A stretch of 64,000 bases of DNA from contig JAKTTT010000041.1 in assembly GCA_030581615.1 (NCBI GenBank), positions 124,001-188,000 on the forward strand, read 5' to 3'. Positions 35,472-47,368 of this stretch are shown piece after piece. Below the pieces are notes generated by a model. The model did no database searches. It was given only the letters and a program-made list of their open reading frames with translations, and had not been told where the DNA came from. How positions within the stretch are numbered: position 1 is the stretch's first letter; each line of letters opens with the position of its first letter. The translations under genes were made by a program, and so were the position numbers. The stretch is from Alloascoidea africana (taxonomy: Eukaryota > Ascomycota > Alloascoideomycetes > Alloascoideales > Alloascoideaceae).

Positions 35472-37400
35472 TTTTTTTTTCTTTACATAGCTCTTTTCTA
35501 GACACAATGAACTCTTCTACAACTGGAGTCTACGCAATGCGTTGTGCTCAAATTTTTACATCTTCACCATTAATGAGAAATTAGCATTTAATTCTTAGTC
35601 TATTCTTCTATACATTTCTATCTTAGTGCTTTGTTTGACAACACCAGTGTTAGTAAAACTGTTTCCAAGTAAAATCAAAAAGTGATGCCGTGAGGTGAAA
35701 AAAAAAATAAAAAAAAAAAGCAGAAACCTTGCACTTTCAATTCAAAATCAGATTAGGAGTTCTTCTCATGTGAATAAATTCGACGAGCTGGGTTTATGTT
35801 GAGCCATTTGGCTCGTTATCATCATTTAAAAAGGTTTCAAAACATCAATAGAAATGGCACTTCCGGGAGGTAAAAATTAGTATCGTACCTCTCATTCATA
35901 TAAAGCAATTGTGTAATCGATGAAAATACAATCAAGTCCCACGTGGGGATAAGTTGAAGGTATTGACAAGTTGGAAAAGTGAGGAGAGAGAAGATTTTCA
36001 AGCTGATTTTAATGGTTCTTTGGGTGCTGACATTTACGCTGAACAGTTTTCATATTACGCAGTGTTCTTTGACAAGATCAGCAGCATTCCAATAGATCAG
36101 AGTGATTTACTAACAGGTATAATTGTTACAGGAAAGCGCTGTCATGTTTGAGAGTGTTAAAATGTGAAATTGTCATCATCATATAGAGTCTATCCAGCTG
36201 GGATATATCTATAGATCCATCTCTAGATGTAAGACCTGCACAATGGCCAATACAATAATATATATCTGGTGGGTGTTCAAACTTCATTTCTCATGGAATT
36301 AAAACGTTGATAATGAAATCGATATGCAATTATCCAGGATTGTAAAGACATTGTATTCCAGAACAATTGTTAGGATGCTTTGTGGGGATTTTTGCGGAGT
36401 TTGATGATCAATGAGCTATACAATTGTAACTACTTTGCTTGATACTCCTATCTCAAGGATTGATATGCTGTTATCAACTTTTTGTGCAAAAAACTGATCT
36501 ATTGAACAAAGACAATTGTAGAGCTTAATCTGTCGCCAATTAATGTCCTTCAAAGTGCCTAATGAGCAACAGTCCCAGGTCTGATAGGAGATCCAAAAGG
36601 TTCTATCAGATCAAGACATGTGCGTGAGAATCAACCACGAACCTACTCTGACAATGCATAGGTTTCGCCAATCACACAAAAGAATGGTCCAAATCAATCC
36701 ATTATGCATACCGTATTTTTTTTATGTATATTTTCTTCCTGTTGTTCATCAGATACTAATTGGGGGGTATATCTAAATAAATTCATTAAACGCTCCCTTA
36801 ACCAATGGATACGCTTACTAACACTAAGAGTATCTCCTCTATAATATCAAATACTTTAAAACAAAGAAACAAAACAAGACAAGACAAAAAACGAGATATA
36901 CATTTAAAGAGGGGGTTGTGGGGTGCGCATTCTTGTGAATCCATTTGGTTTTCTCCATATCCTTGTTTCATCATTATATTTATCATAAAAATAAAAAGAA
37001 CGTCATGAAAAAATGATAAAAAAATAAAATAAAAAAGACAAAAAGAAGTGAAAGATGAAAATGTTCTACAAAAATTGTAGGAAAAACAAAGGAAGGGAAG
37101 TTCTAACATTCTATAAGTTCAAATCATAAAAGGAAAAAAAAGAAGATAATCGTGCTTCAGAAGGTATCATTTTTTTGTTATCATTCCAACTCTGAATCAC
37201 TGTGTTCGTATAAGTTTTATCACAATAGAGTAGTGTAAACCATTGGATCGATAAGGCATTGCTTTAAACTTAAAGCTCCACTTAATTTTTCGTTATTCAA
37301 AAATTTCTTTTTTCCTCCAGAAAACCATGAAGCTTCAATTCTAGATACTATCCACTTACATGCACTTACTCATAAAATTCATTCTCCCCTATTGGAGGTC
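35472..37400. other. intergenic upstream of the magnesium channel
   Basis: About 1.9 kb with no recognisable gene. It holds the channel promoter, including an extended palindrome CCCACGTGGG at 35,938-35,947, and the 3' region of the bHLH gene. Long A-rich runs occur near 35,700 and 37,010-37,140. Open frames of 60-100 codons are low-complexity. Confidence 0.55.
35940..35945. promoter_or_regulatory. E-box CACGTG upstream of the magnesium channel
   Basis: The CACGTG core lies in a ten-base palindrome CCCACGTGGG about 590 bp upstream of the channel ATG. Factor unknown; Cbf1-like or the local bHLH protein are candidates. Confidence 0.35.
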
Positions 37401-38645
37401 CTAAGAACTGCCATTTCCGTTGGTAAGTCGCTGTATTTCATTTTTCAAATAAGTGTTCTCATTGTGCATCTTCATGTTTAAATCCTTTAGGTATAGGATA
37501 TAGGAGGTCGCTTTCTCCAGGATGATGCTTTTGTTCAACTTTAAAGAGTTAGAATCACTATTATTAGAATCAGGTGTATCACCATTCACATTTACATTTG
37601 TATTTCCAGATGACGGAGAGGACTCTTTCCTGTTATCGCCAGTGGTCCCAGTCTCAAACGCTGTGGGCTCGTTGCTTAGCCAAGGTATGATATCTTTCAA
37701 ACCAGCAATCTTGTCGTTAATATTTGTTCGATACTTCTTTTCGATTCTGTTGTGTGCTTGTTTCTGATGCTGTGTTAATCGCTTTCTTGGCGCTCGCTTC
37801 TTTTTAGGTTTTTGTTGCGGGTTCTGGCTTGGATCGTGCTTCATAACTGTGGCCGAGGATGAAGGCGATAACGATGAAGAAGAGGGCGAAGATGAACATG
37901 ATGGTGCATTTTGCATAGTTTGTGGCAGGGGACATATCGAACTAGGATCTTCTAGTTTCACCTGAACTGCAGAGTAGTCCATCGATAAGTCTAGTGGGGG
38001 CCAGTAGTTTAGTTTGTTGGTATCCAGGGCACTGGAGGTGGCCACTATAGGGGAATTGACGAGAGATGAGACCTGGGAGGAAACATTGGAGGTTGCATTT
38101 GATGATACTCTCGAGGATGTAGCGGAAGACATCTGTGAGGCTACTCTGGCAGTGGAATAGCCGGATCTCATTTGCTTGTTGTAAGTGACTGAGCCATCGC
38201 TGGGTTTGTTATAATATCCGACATTCCCAGAATCTGAAGGAAATTGGTCGATATCGTAGAGATTTGGCAATTGACTTGCCATTGAGCGGGCATTAATGTC
38301 AACAAAGTCGTTGAACCATATATTGTCATTCATCCCCGATGAAAGTTCATTGTTGGTGGTGGTTTGGCTATTGTTTGCACATTCGTCGGCCAAATCTCTA
38401 GGGCGCTGCTGATTTGGATCGCAAAACTCTTGAGAGATGTCGCCTTCCGTACGAGACAAGGAAGGCGAATGGGAGGTTATTACAGGGGTGGATCTGGGAG
38501 AGATGAGCACGTTGTCATCGTCCATCTGCTGGGGGTCTTTTTGGAGTTGGGAATGGGAAGGTTTCCAGGCGGCGTCAGGAATATAGTTAGTTGAAGTGGG
38601 AAAAGAGATAGAAGCAGAAGTGTTTGTAGAGACAAAAGAAGCCAT
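37401..38645 (-). CDS. SREBP-type bHLH transcription factor (Tye7/Hms1/Cph2-like)
   Basis: A 414-residue nuclear factor. The basic region reads RLTQHQKQAHNRIEKKYRTNIN, with the tyrosine (EKKYR) that marks SREBP-type bHLH proteins; helix 1 is DKIAGLKDIIPWL. A long Ser/Asn/Gly-rich loop of about 55 residues separates it from helix 2 (LNKSIILEKATSYILYLKDL), which runs into a short leucine-zipper-like tail. Long loops are typical of Tye7 and Hms1. No membrane segments follow, so it is not a membrane-tethered SREBP. The N-terminal two thirds are Ser/Thr/Asn-rich, probably activating. Tye7 controls glycolytic genes in yeasts, and GAPDH lies nearby. The ATG at 38,645 is the first in frame. A CACGTG site about 295 bp upstream could serve autoregulation. 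Exact orthology is unresolved. Confidence 0.85.
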   Translation of the reverse strand: MASFVSTNTSASISFPTSTNYIPDAAWKPSHSQLQKDPQQMDDDNVLISPRSTPVITSHSPSLSRTEGDISQEFCDPNQQRPRDLADECANNSQTTTNNELSSGMNDNIWFNDFVDINARSMASQLPNLYDIDQFPSDSGNVGYYNKPSDGSVTYNKQMRSGYSTARVASQMSSATSSRVSSNATSNVSSQVSSLVNSPIVATSSALDTNKLNYWPPLDLSMDYSAVQVKLEDPSSICPLPQTMQNAPSCSSSPSSSSLSPSSSATVMKHDPSQNPQQKPKKKRAPRKRLTQHQKQAHNRIEKKYRTNINDKIAGLKDIIPWLSNEPTAFETGTTGDNRKESSPSSGNTNVNVNGDTPDSNNSDSNSLKLNKSIILEKATSYILYLKDLNMKMHNENTYLKNEIQRLTNGNGSS

Positions 38646-38939
38646 TTGCTCAATTGGTCAAGTTGTCAGGTATTGGTTACAAGCAGTATCAAAGAAAACG
38701 CCTGGGTATGAAGAACAGGAGAAAAGAGAAGAAGAGGAAAATAGGGGGGAAGAAGCGAGGTGAAATATAACAATTGGACACAAGCCTGTTCTTTTCGCCC
38801 AAGGCCCAGCGAGACACAAACACAGCGATGGGAGGATTAAATTGGGAGTAAATTAAATTAGGATTATACACTCGCACAAAGCTAAGTTTGCGAAAAGTGG
38901 AACCATCGTCATAAAAAGAAAGACGCATGCCTGTCTTTC

Positions 38940-38945
38940 CACGTG
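38940..38945. promoter_or_regulatory. E-box CACGTG upstream of the bHLH gene
   Basis: A CACGTG core about 295 bp upstream of the bHLH start codon, in a GC-richer segment. It is a candidate autoregulatory or Cbf1-type site. Confidence 0.4.
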
Positions 38946-39015
38946 CGTGCGTTTGTGATCGGGATGACCTGGAAAGCCGCAGCAAGGGATTGGAGCTGGA
39001 AGAAGGACTGGCACT

Positions 39016-39042
39016 GGCATCGCTGGCATCGCTGGCATCGCT
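39016..39042. repeat. nine-base tandem repeat GGCATCGCT x3
   Basis: Three perfect consecutive GGCATCGCT units inside a GC-rich block upstream of the bHLH gene, followed by related GCTGGC words. No function is evident. Confidence 0.85.
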
Positions 39043-42000
39043 GGCCGGTGCTGGCGGCCTGGTCGGGCTTGGGCTTTGTTTGTTCGCTGGCCCCTACTCG
39101 TGGTCCTTGGCGGTTCAAAGCAAGCAGCGGCAGAGACGGTTTTGCCAGATCTGTGCTCTGGTGCTCGCATTAAGGTTTCCTGATTATTCGCTGGCATAGG
39201 CTTTCTGGAGGTGTTTGTGCCATTGAAGACTTGATACAGAATTGGTGTCGAGCGGGCCAATGGGAATCGAACATCTTGGTTCCTTTTTGCTCCAGCATCG
39301 ACTTCTAGAGCACCCCCCAAGGCTTCCTTTCTCTCCGAGTGCTGGGTGCAAAAGGTGCTCGAAGAAGCAATTGCCGCTATACTGCACTTTTCTAGTATCC
39401 TCACGCGCTAGTAAGATCTTCCTGCATACATGAGTTAAAGGGGTTAATGTTAATGGAAAGGACATAGAAAAGCGAGAGAAAAAAAAAATTTAAAACTAGT
39501 ATTTCACAAGTAGTACAAGTACTTAATAGAACCAATCAATTGAAGTTAATGCAATTGAACCTGGCAGTAGACTCTCTGTATCCAACTAGATCTCGTTTCG
39601 GTCTACTTATTCCGTCGAACCCACTGGACTTGCCTCTAGATGGGCAGTGAGGTTTTCCAGTGGCTAGGACTTCTATTTGATTGTCAACGTGAAGAAATAT
39701 AAATTATAATAACAGGCACAGACTTAGTCTATACGGAGGATCTACGGCCTTGTTCTAAAGCAATTGAAGGTGCTTCCTCAATCTCGCAACCGGTAGACTT
39801 CAATGATAGTAGTTCATGTTTCCAAAAAAAAGAAAAAAAAAACTTGAGGGAAAAAAAAATTAGAGAAAAGTGAAGGATGTTGGACATGGTGGAAAGCTTT
39901 CCATGTCTGAGTTTTCTCCTCTTTTGCCTTTGGCCGTAACGAGGGGGGGATTTATGAGATAAGCTTTTTTTTTCATTCAAATTGAAATTTAGTCACCTAG
40001 AAGCCAAGGAACGTTTGTTTTATCTTATCGGCACTGGGAAGAGCATGCCCTTTCGGAATTCGTATGATTCGTGGATAAAAAAAACGAAAAGCAATCTGCT
40101 ACGACAAAAATGTTGATCTTATTTTTACCGTTTTGAGATTTGCAAAAGGAAACTCTTGATCTGAGCTGTGCCACAGATGATTGATGTATGTACGTATGCT
40201 GTATGGCTGCTGATACTGGGAAAGAATAACGGCAAGTCCAATCTGGTGGATCGATTGCTATTAATACGTTCATGGACAGATCTGCCAGATCAGTTTCGAT
40301 GGTCGAAGCGCTTGATCTGAGTCGATTTAACCCTTTTTTTTTTAGCTATCCAAGAATACGTGCATAACCTAGGCGACCTCCTAAAACAAAATTAAAAGCG
40401 CAAATGGATTGGTATTGTAAGTGAAACGTAAGATACGACTACTGGCATTTCCGTGTTACATGGAATTGCGCATTATCAACTTCAATCCATTTCCATGGCA
40501 TACAATGATAATTAACAATCCACTTGCGAGAACATAGAAACCAGCCATATTATTACAAGTCAAGTTGAAAAATTGCATCCGCATCTCACTAGCCACCGCA
40601 ATGGGTTCTGATGATCAATCCTTTAAAAAGAGCCCTTTGCCCTTTGCTTTTCTACGCCTTTAATGTGGAACTACACAAGACAGTCATCTACTTTTACTCC
40701 TATTTTGACCCTCTATGACAATACCATGGCTTATTAACTGAACCATAAGCTTTTCCCGACGCATTTTGGAAAACAAAGCAGGGGATTTTTGGTAACAGTC
40801 CAAGGAGATGTTGGCACGGTAAAACATTCCAACTTATTACAAGTCTCGACTGATAGCTACAACATTTAGAACCTAATAGCTTTGGCGTTTAGCCGCTCTT
40901 TCACTACTTGCAACAAGAAATACATTGCAAAAGCTCATCTCAAATCATTTACCGTGTTGAACCCACTATAAAATAGCTTTTGTGAACGTGAAGACGATGG
41001 TAGACATTCATGCAAGATGTCATACATACACCCGGTTGTATTCGGATAACACTGAGATTAATCATCAATCTTCATTGCGACTTGACCGATGACCTTCCAC
41101 TTTAGCATTCCCTCTAGGCATTTGCTTCCCAATACCCGAGAAAAACTCCGAAAACCACAAATAGACAAGCTCCTGGAATGGGTGAAATTTATTTCAAGAC
41201 TAGCCTCCGACAATTGCCCTAATCCTATTAGACTACAATGACACAAACTCTCTCCTGAACACCAGGCGTAAAGGCAATTCAGAAATATATGAAAATAGCT
41301 TAAATTTCATCAGGGTTTAAGCCATACGTAGAAAAGAAAAAACCTTCCTCCTAAATGAACTGTCTGTTCAATGGCGCTGAAATGGAATTACTCCGTCATC
41401 ATTTGAAATCTAAAAAGAGTATGGTGTTAGGTTCGTAGACACAAAGTTGCAACCATAGCTTTTAAGTCGTGAGATATCAAAGAGAATGGCGAAACTTGAA
41501 ACCCAGGGTCACAAACAAAATAAGGGATAAGCGGCTTTGCAGAAGGAAAAAAAGAAAAAAAAAAAAGAAGATGCTGTGTGCGTATACCTGTCTATCAAAG
41601 TAGAAAAAAACCTGAAACGGCTATATCTATCGTGCCAAACTCAATTTAGTAAAAAAACGTTCTGTTGTTGACACAGATTAGAATGAACCGTTACAATGAC
41701 TTGTCTTTTGACATACTGAAAATTTTTCAATCATGGTGAATAAAGAAATTTGGTTCCACAATTTCCTTGTTGAAGATTAAGAGATTTTGGCTGAAATTGT
41801 TCGTTGCAAGAGTATATACCCGCACTTCAAGATTTCAGAGCAAATTGAGTAAAGCAAATCGGAATTGTAAAATTACTCTTCTCTTCTAAAACGGAGCAAG
41901 GAAAGGCAATTACAGCATTGGTTGGAGAAAAACATTCATTTGTGTCAGAAATAGACTAAGACTAACTGCCCTTCCATCTGTACCATAAACGGGGTGTTGG

Positions 42001-43262
42001 CACAGGATAAAAAAAAGCTAGGGAGATGGGCTCAGTATCCGTTTAGAGTTCTGAAATTTTCTAGTAAGAGTGTTCCTGAGTGAATTAAGGCATGACTTGA
42101 AAATTATACTCAGGTTAGTGACGTAGTTGCAAAATTCATCCATGGACATCGACGGCGATACAATAAAGACCAAAAATGAACAGAAATGTAAGAAATTGTT
42201 ACTGCACTTTAGACCCTTACCGCAAGTCGATCGTATATCATTGTTTTAATATACGTTTAGTACACTATAGGAAACTATTTTAACAAAGAGAAGCACTGGG
42301 AAATAATGCGTTTTTTCGGAGTTCCTTGTCATCCCATGTATATATGTTGTACCTTATTCTGCAGTTTTTCCGTGAGCTTCGCATAAACGTTTTTCCGAGA
42401 ACTGGGAAAAATTGCGTATTATAATTATCCATTTAGGCGGACAGTCCTTTATTTTTTTTTTTTCTTGGCTCACTTCAACCTTAGATAAACTTCATCATCG
42501 TGCCTCAGAGCCTTTTGTCGGGCCATTCAACAAAACTTTTCTCTCGAAAATGATCCAAGGGAAATCGCATAATAACAGTCTAGTTGCATAGTCTGCATTT
42601 CCAAGTTTACAACCACCAAAAACATGCGTTCTTAATTAACACACAACCTATTGAAAGAAACCATTCTTGATCTATGTCTAAATAAAGCTTGATCTCAAGG
42701 CCACTAACCTTTAACAAAAACAAGAACCAATGGCTAAACTTTTATTAGAATTTCAAGTGGTTTGGGACTGGCTGAGACGTTGTTGCATTAAGGGACGAGC
42801 TCATCTATTGTTTTCCCTGATATTTTAAACTCTGATCTCCTTATAAACGTTCCACTAGACATGACGATGCCAGTAAAAGCTTAAAGGTTAAACCACTACA
42901 CTCGTAATGTTTGATTTTCATAACAACACGTCACGGAGTAGTTCATGTATATAGCAATTTGTTAGGACTCGGGTGATATCCACTCCGGGTAAGCTTCAGA
43001 TAAGTAGTTAGATCCCTATTCTATAGGAATTCAGCATCCATGTGTGTGAATCCCTGATTCCTAGCTTCCTCCGGACCTAACACAAGTGACTAGCGTCCGT
43101 TCAGACACAATTCGCTCTGTGATAGAATAGTTCACTGATAATAGATGCATAGATGTAACTTATACCAAGCAGCAACACATTTAGATCATCGAAAAGCCGC
43201 GAAGAGTTTTTTACCTGTCATTCCTAACCAAATAAGCGTTTTGAATCACCAAAGAATCCCAG

Positions 43263-43550
43263 TTAAGGTTGCAAACGAACGAACTTTTTAGTTACGCAAT
43301 TTTGGACTAGTGGCGCAACATATTCAACAATAAGTATCACAAGGACTGGACATTTGGAAATTGTAAAGAATTCAACAGAAATAACTTGAACTGAAATCAT
43401 AAGAACAATTGCAAGTCCTCTTTGCAAATTTGTTTTCAAGTGAACATGCATCATAGTGCTCAACTCAACTACAACACCCAAAAAATCAATTACGAGTCCA
43501 AGTTGATATCCGGCGTAATGAAAAACACTGCTCAATAACCAACAGCTCAT
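43263..43550 (-). CDS. possible small hydrophobic protein
   Basis: A 95-codon frame with a true ATG at 43,550. The product is rich in Val, Leu and Ile and could span a membrane two or three times. It resembles no family I know. It would be divergent from heme lyase and start 338 bp from it, sharing its two E-boxes. AT-rich DNA produces such frames by chance, so the call is weak. Confidence 0.2.
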   Translation of the reverse strand: MSCWLLSSVFHYAGYQLGLVIDFLGVVVELSTMMHVHLKTNLQRGLAIVLMISVQVISVEFFTISKCPVLVILIVEYVAPLVQNCVTKKFVRLQP

Positions 43551-43633
43551 TGCGAGTTATTATTCACTTCCCCTTAGGACTTCTTATGACTTGGGTTTTT
43601 TTTGGCGTTCTACGCTCATAACCTGTTAAATCT

Positions 43634-43653
43634 CACGTGCTCGATGTCACGTG
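43634..43653. promoter_or_regulatory. twin E-boxes upstream of heme lyase
   Basis: Two CACGTG cores at 43,634-43,639 and 43,648-43,653, their starts 14 bp apart, about 235-250 bp upstream of the heme-lyase ATG. The close pairing makes a bHLH-regulated promoter more likely than a single site would. Confidence 0.5.
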
Positions 43654-43887
43654 CCTTGTATCAAATCTTTTTTTTTCGTAATCGGTGCGTTTGGAGAGAA
43701 ATTTCTTGAATCATAAAGGACCTTTTTGGGTGTTCAATCGATTGCTGGTGATAGGCCAAACACAAACAGAAAGACCACTTCCATTTGAGTACCAAGACTT
43801 CCTTAGTTCCAGTTCGCCAATAGCGCTACCCTCTTTTGGATTATCATTACATTTCTCGATTCCATAGTATCTCACTAATCAACAAAA

Positions 43888-44829
43888 ATGGGATGGTTTT
43901 GGGCCGATAACGTTGACAGCCCCTCTGCAAGTGCTGCTTCATCTCGTGTATGTAACGGCATGAATAAGGGTTATCTACAGGAATTCAATGGGCTTATTCT
44001 AACTAAAATTTAAATTTAGGAAGCTACTTGTCCTATAGATCATACAAAATTCCAAAACTTGTTCTCCAGAAAGGAGCAGATACAGGAGGACCCCAAGAAA
44101 CAAGCAGCTGTTTGTCCTGTCGATCACTCAAAAATGCAAAGCTCGCAAAAACAAGAGGATATGAAGTTGGTCTGCCCTGTTAATGGCGAAGATCTGAATC
44201 CTCTGAATAACATGCCATTTCTTCCCTCATCAAGGGCGCCTGGCCAGAAGATAGATCTCTCAACTGAACGAACGTTTTCTACCATACCAAGGGGTGAAAA
44301 GGATGAGGAAGGGGTTTGGGAGTACCCTTCGCCACAGCAAATGTATCATGCGATGATACGAAAAGGTAAAGGTGCTGTACCTGAGGATGCGGTTGGTTCC
44401 ATGGTGGATGTTCACAACTTTTTAAATGAAGGTGCTTGGGATGAAATCTTAAAGTGGGAGGCTCCATATATCATGAAGTCTCAGAGAATGTCCAGGTTGT
44501 TAAAGTTCACAGGAAAGCCCAATGAATTGTCTCCGAGAGCTACAATCTATAGCTATCTTGGCCAAATTTTCCCAGAGAGATTTGGCACTATGCCACCTTT
44601 TGACCGACATGATTGGACGGTACTGCGACCAGTTACTGGCAAGGAGGAGTGGAAGCAGGTCCGATATGTAATTGACTACTATGCTGGTCCTGATGACGAA
44701 AACGGGATGCCCACTTTCTTTCTCGACGCCAGACCTGCTTTTGATTCTGTTGAAGCGGTAAAAGATAGGGCAACCAAATGGAGTTCCAACATTTGGGCCA
44801 AAGCAATTGGCAAATCTGATCAAAACTGA
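43888..44829 (+). CDS. CYC3: holocytochrome c synthase (cytochrome c heme lyase), two exons
   Basis: Mitochondrial intermembrane-space enzyme that attaches heme covalently to apocytochrome c. Exons 43888-43947 (20 codons) and 44020-44829 give 289 residues. The 72-nt intron has a GTATGT donor, a TTCTAAC branch site and an AAATTTAG acceptor. The first exon encodes MGWFWADN, the typical opening of Cyc3 proteins, which supports both start and intron. Three CP motifs follow: CPIDH, CPVDH and CPVN, of the heme-regulatory CPV type. The core contains [33 protein letters not shown], the conserved FDRHDW and YVIDYYAG. Length is close to yeast Cyc3 (269). Cyt2, the cytochrome c1 paralogue, is an alternative, but the MGWFWAD start favours Cyc3. 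Confidence 0.92.
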
Positions 44830-46471
44830 TGGAAATTACCATTGTTGTCCTAATGCGGGTTACGAGCGAAATTTTATGGGCATTATGTTTCTTTTTTATG
44901 TGTTTAGTTGGCTTTGTAATTACATCTCATACTCCAATACTATACCTGATCATCTTGTAGGTCTCATCAAGCGTTCCTTTTAAAATTAACCTCTAGCGTT
45001 TCATGCCCAATAATCATTAAATAGAAACAAAATGTTTCATCCAATTACGATAGTACTTCTATATTCCGAGTATCAGGTCAAAAAGCAGTCTGTGGCAAGC
45101 TAATATTGTCTATGATGCTTCTATTGCAAATACTCCTAAGCAAGGAATATGCACATATACTGTATTTCTAAGGATTTAACTGATGAATTGGGCTTCTATT
45201 GATGTAATAAATTGAATCTCACGAGTATGAAAGATCTATTCAGACCGGTTACAAGCATGTGAAATGAGGCAATAGAAACATTATTCTCTAATTGTATTGA
45301 AACTTTATAGTCTCGGATGATTTGTAGATGAGTTATTAATGCACTAGAAAAAGTTTCAAGTACAAAAACACTGGCGTCTTCCTCAAGGACATCCAGTATA
45401 AAAACAAAAAAAAGTTTGCACTGTCCTATATGAATTTACTGTTGGTAGCGATTAATTTCTTAATCTCAGTGTTTCTTAATTATTTGCTCAACTTCAAATA
45501 TTGAGAAGCTTACTTTTAAGGTTCTCCTTTATCAACATCCGTAGTGTGTTTCACATAAAGCGGTTTGAAAGACTTTTCAATATAATTTCCTGTTAAAAAC
45601 ACTTTATGGACTTCTAGAGCTTTGAAAATGCTTGATGTTACCTCTAGATATTGTGAACTTGAAGGCAATAACATTTTCCGGAAATTATTTTACAAGAATA
45701 CTAGTCGTCAAAGCTTTCAATGGTCATGGTAAGAGCAATTGGCTTTATCAACTCTTTCCTGCAGGATGTAACCATTGCAATTTTTTGGTTTCCATTAGAA
45801 ACGGTTGTGTATTTGTACTGCTGTGTTGTTTTTTGTTTCACTAAATATGGTAACTGCTTTATTCAGTCTTTCTGTCATTTCAGTCGTTCCAGAAGTTATG
45901 TAAATCATCATACTTGGCTCTGACGAAGACTACTTTCTTAGTGGGCACAAGCTTTCCCCGGCATAGAAAGAAGGAATCCAGAATTAGAACACCTAACCCG
46001 AGGGGCAGCAAAAACAACACAAGAACTACTCCTGGAATTAGCAAACCTAAGAATATTAGGGCTTTTCCACATTAGTTGTATATTGGATAAACTTACTGAT
46101 TACCAACTCGTTTGGTCAAAACCGGGGACTTAATCCTAGTAGCAAAGCTCCAAAGATGATCTATCACAATCATTATGATTTGGTAGAAGATCAGAAACCT
46201 CTAATTATGAAATGCCAATAAAATAAGAAAAGCCCGAGTAAGAAATCAGGTCTCAAATTAACACGTCCAAACTATGATCATCAACATCACCCCCTACAGA
46301 TTTGAAACTCTGACACTAGAATTTGAGGGCAAAGTTACATTTTAACATTTTGTAACTACCTTCAGCTATTACTTCTTTCTAACTGGCAGCTTTCTTATTT
46401 ACTTTCCTTAAGTACTGCTTTCAGGTTAAAAATTGATTCTTTTTTTAATGCTCAGAGATATAAATACATTT
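44830..46471. other. intergenic between convergent heme lyase and SUN genes
   Basis: About 1.6 kb of AT-rich DNA containing two 3' ends. Open frames near 45,632-45,923 are short and hydrophobic and not convincing. Nothing else recognised. Confidence 0.5.
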
Positions 46472-47368
46472 TCATGAACTATAGAGCAAATATTTGACTT
46501 CTCCGCTGGTTACTCCCACTGTGCAACCGTCAGTTCCATCGCCCTTAAACGACCCATCTTCATATACGCATTCCCCACTTACTTTCGCAGAGTCATCGAC
46601 ACCTTCAATTCTAACATTGAAATTTGCCTTTTGATTACTGTTAGGATTTGAAGTTATTGATAAATAACTAGTCCCTCCAACTGAACCTGCACCAAAGATT
46701 AGAGGAGCCCAGTTACCAATCGTTCCATCAGCTGTTCCCCAGATGCATCCATCTTCTGCTGAGACACCTGCGTTATTGACATAGTATTGCGCTGATGTTT
46801 TTAGACCTTTCCACTTGAAATAGGAATCTGAATCAACAACTGTCAGCCTTTGACTTCCTCCAGCTGAAACAAGAGTAGGCACATTCATATTTTCGCTTCC
46901 TGGATAATCTGTTCTGCAAATGCTCACTGAACTATCAATCTCGGATACCACTTCTGCTGAATCGATGCCCCACTCACAGAGATTTTCACTCTCTGTGTTA
47001 CTTCTATACAAGTATCCGTCTTTACAGTAAAGCCCACCAACTGTTTGACCAGAAGCGGGCTGTTCACTTGGCCACTGTGTCTTGGACATGCCTGGCTGGC
47101 ATGCGTATGAACAGTACATGCCATCTTCACATTTTGTGCCTGAAGTCCCTTCTTCGTCTGAAATTGTGGTCCAACCGCCGAAACCCATCCAATCTACTGG
47201 AATAACACCTTGACCTGAAGGAAAAGTAGAGCATTCAATTTCGCCATCCTGAAAATTTCCACTATTGCTGGCATCTCTTTTAGTAACACTCTGTTGATTT
47301 AACACTGGTATTGAAAGTCCATTGGTTGCCATATAGCCAAGGAAAAAAAGCAAATTCAGGGTTTTCAT
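46472..47368 (-). CDS. SUN-family cell-wall protein (complete)
   Basis: A 298-residue secreted protein of the Uth1/Sim1/Sun4 family (GH132), which remodels wall beta-glucan, often at septation. The ATG at 47,368 begins a signal peptide ([17 protein letters not shown]); the frame is open a little upstream but without another ATG. A KR site about 27 residues on suits Kex2 cleavage. The SUN domain fills the rest: [58 protein letters not shown], then a C-terminal half with the conserved [17 protein letters not shown] and WAPLIFGAG. It lacks the long Ser/Thr-rich spacer of Sim1 or Sun4, so it is short for the family. It is the paralogue of the edge-truncated gene at 1-354. Confidence 0.93.
   Translation of the reverse strand: MKTLNLLFFLGYMATNGLSIPVLNQQSVTKRDASNSGNFQDGEIECSTFPSGQGVIPVDWMGFGGWTTISDEEGTSGTKCEDGMYCSYACQPGMSKTQWPSEQPASGQTVGGLYCKDGYLYRSNTESENLCEWGIDSAEVVSEIDSSVSICRTDYPGSENMNVPTLVSAGGSQRLTVVDSDSYFKWKGLKTSAQYYVNNAGVSAEDGCIWGTADGTIGNWAPLIFGAGSVGGTSYLSITSNPNSNQKANFNVRIEGVDDSAKVSGECVYEDGSFKGDGTDGCTVGVTSGEVKYLLYSS

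Larger units (their letters stand above)
38646..43887. other. long region between bHLH and heme-lyase genes
   Basis: About 5.2 kb holding the divergent promoters of the bHLH factor and heme lyase. Around 38,920-39,320 the DNA turns GC-rich, with three copies of a nine-base repeat; the open frames there lack ATG starts in part and look like by-products. From 39.4 to 43.6 kb the DNA is AT-rich and no gene is recognised. Large upstream regions are common for yeast regulators. A 95-codon hydrophobic frame at 43,263-43,550 is listed separately. Confidence 0.5.

Noticed and set aside
38853-39404. 183-codon ORF in the GC-rich block upstream of the bHLH gene
   Set aside because: No ATG at its start, a tandem nine-base repeat inside it and overlapping frames on both strands; better explained by low stop density in GC-rich DNA.
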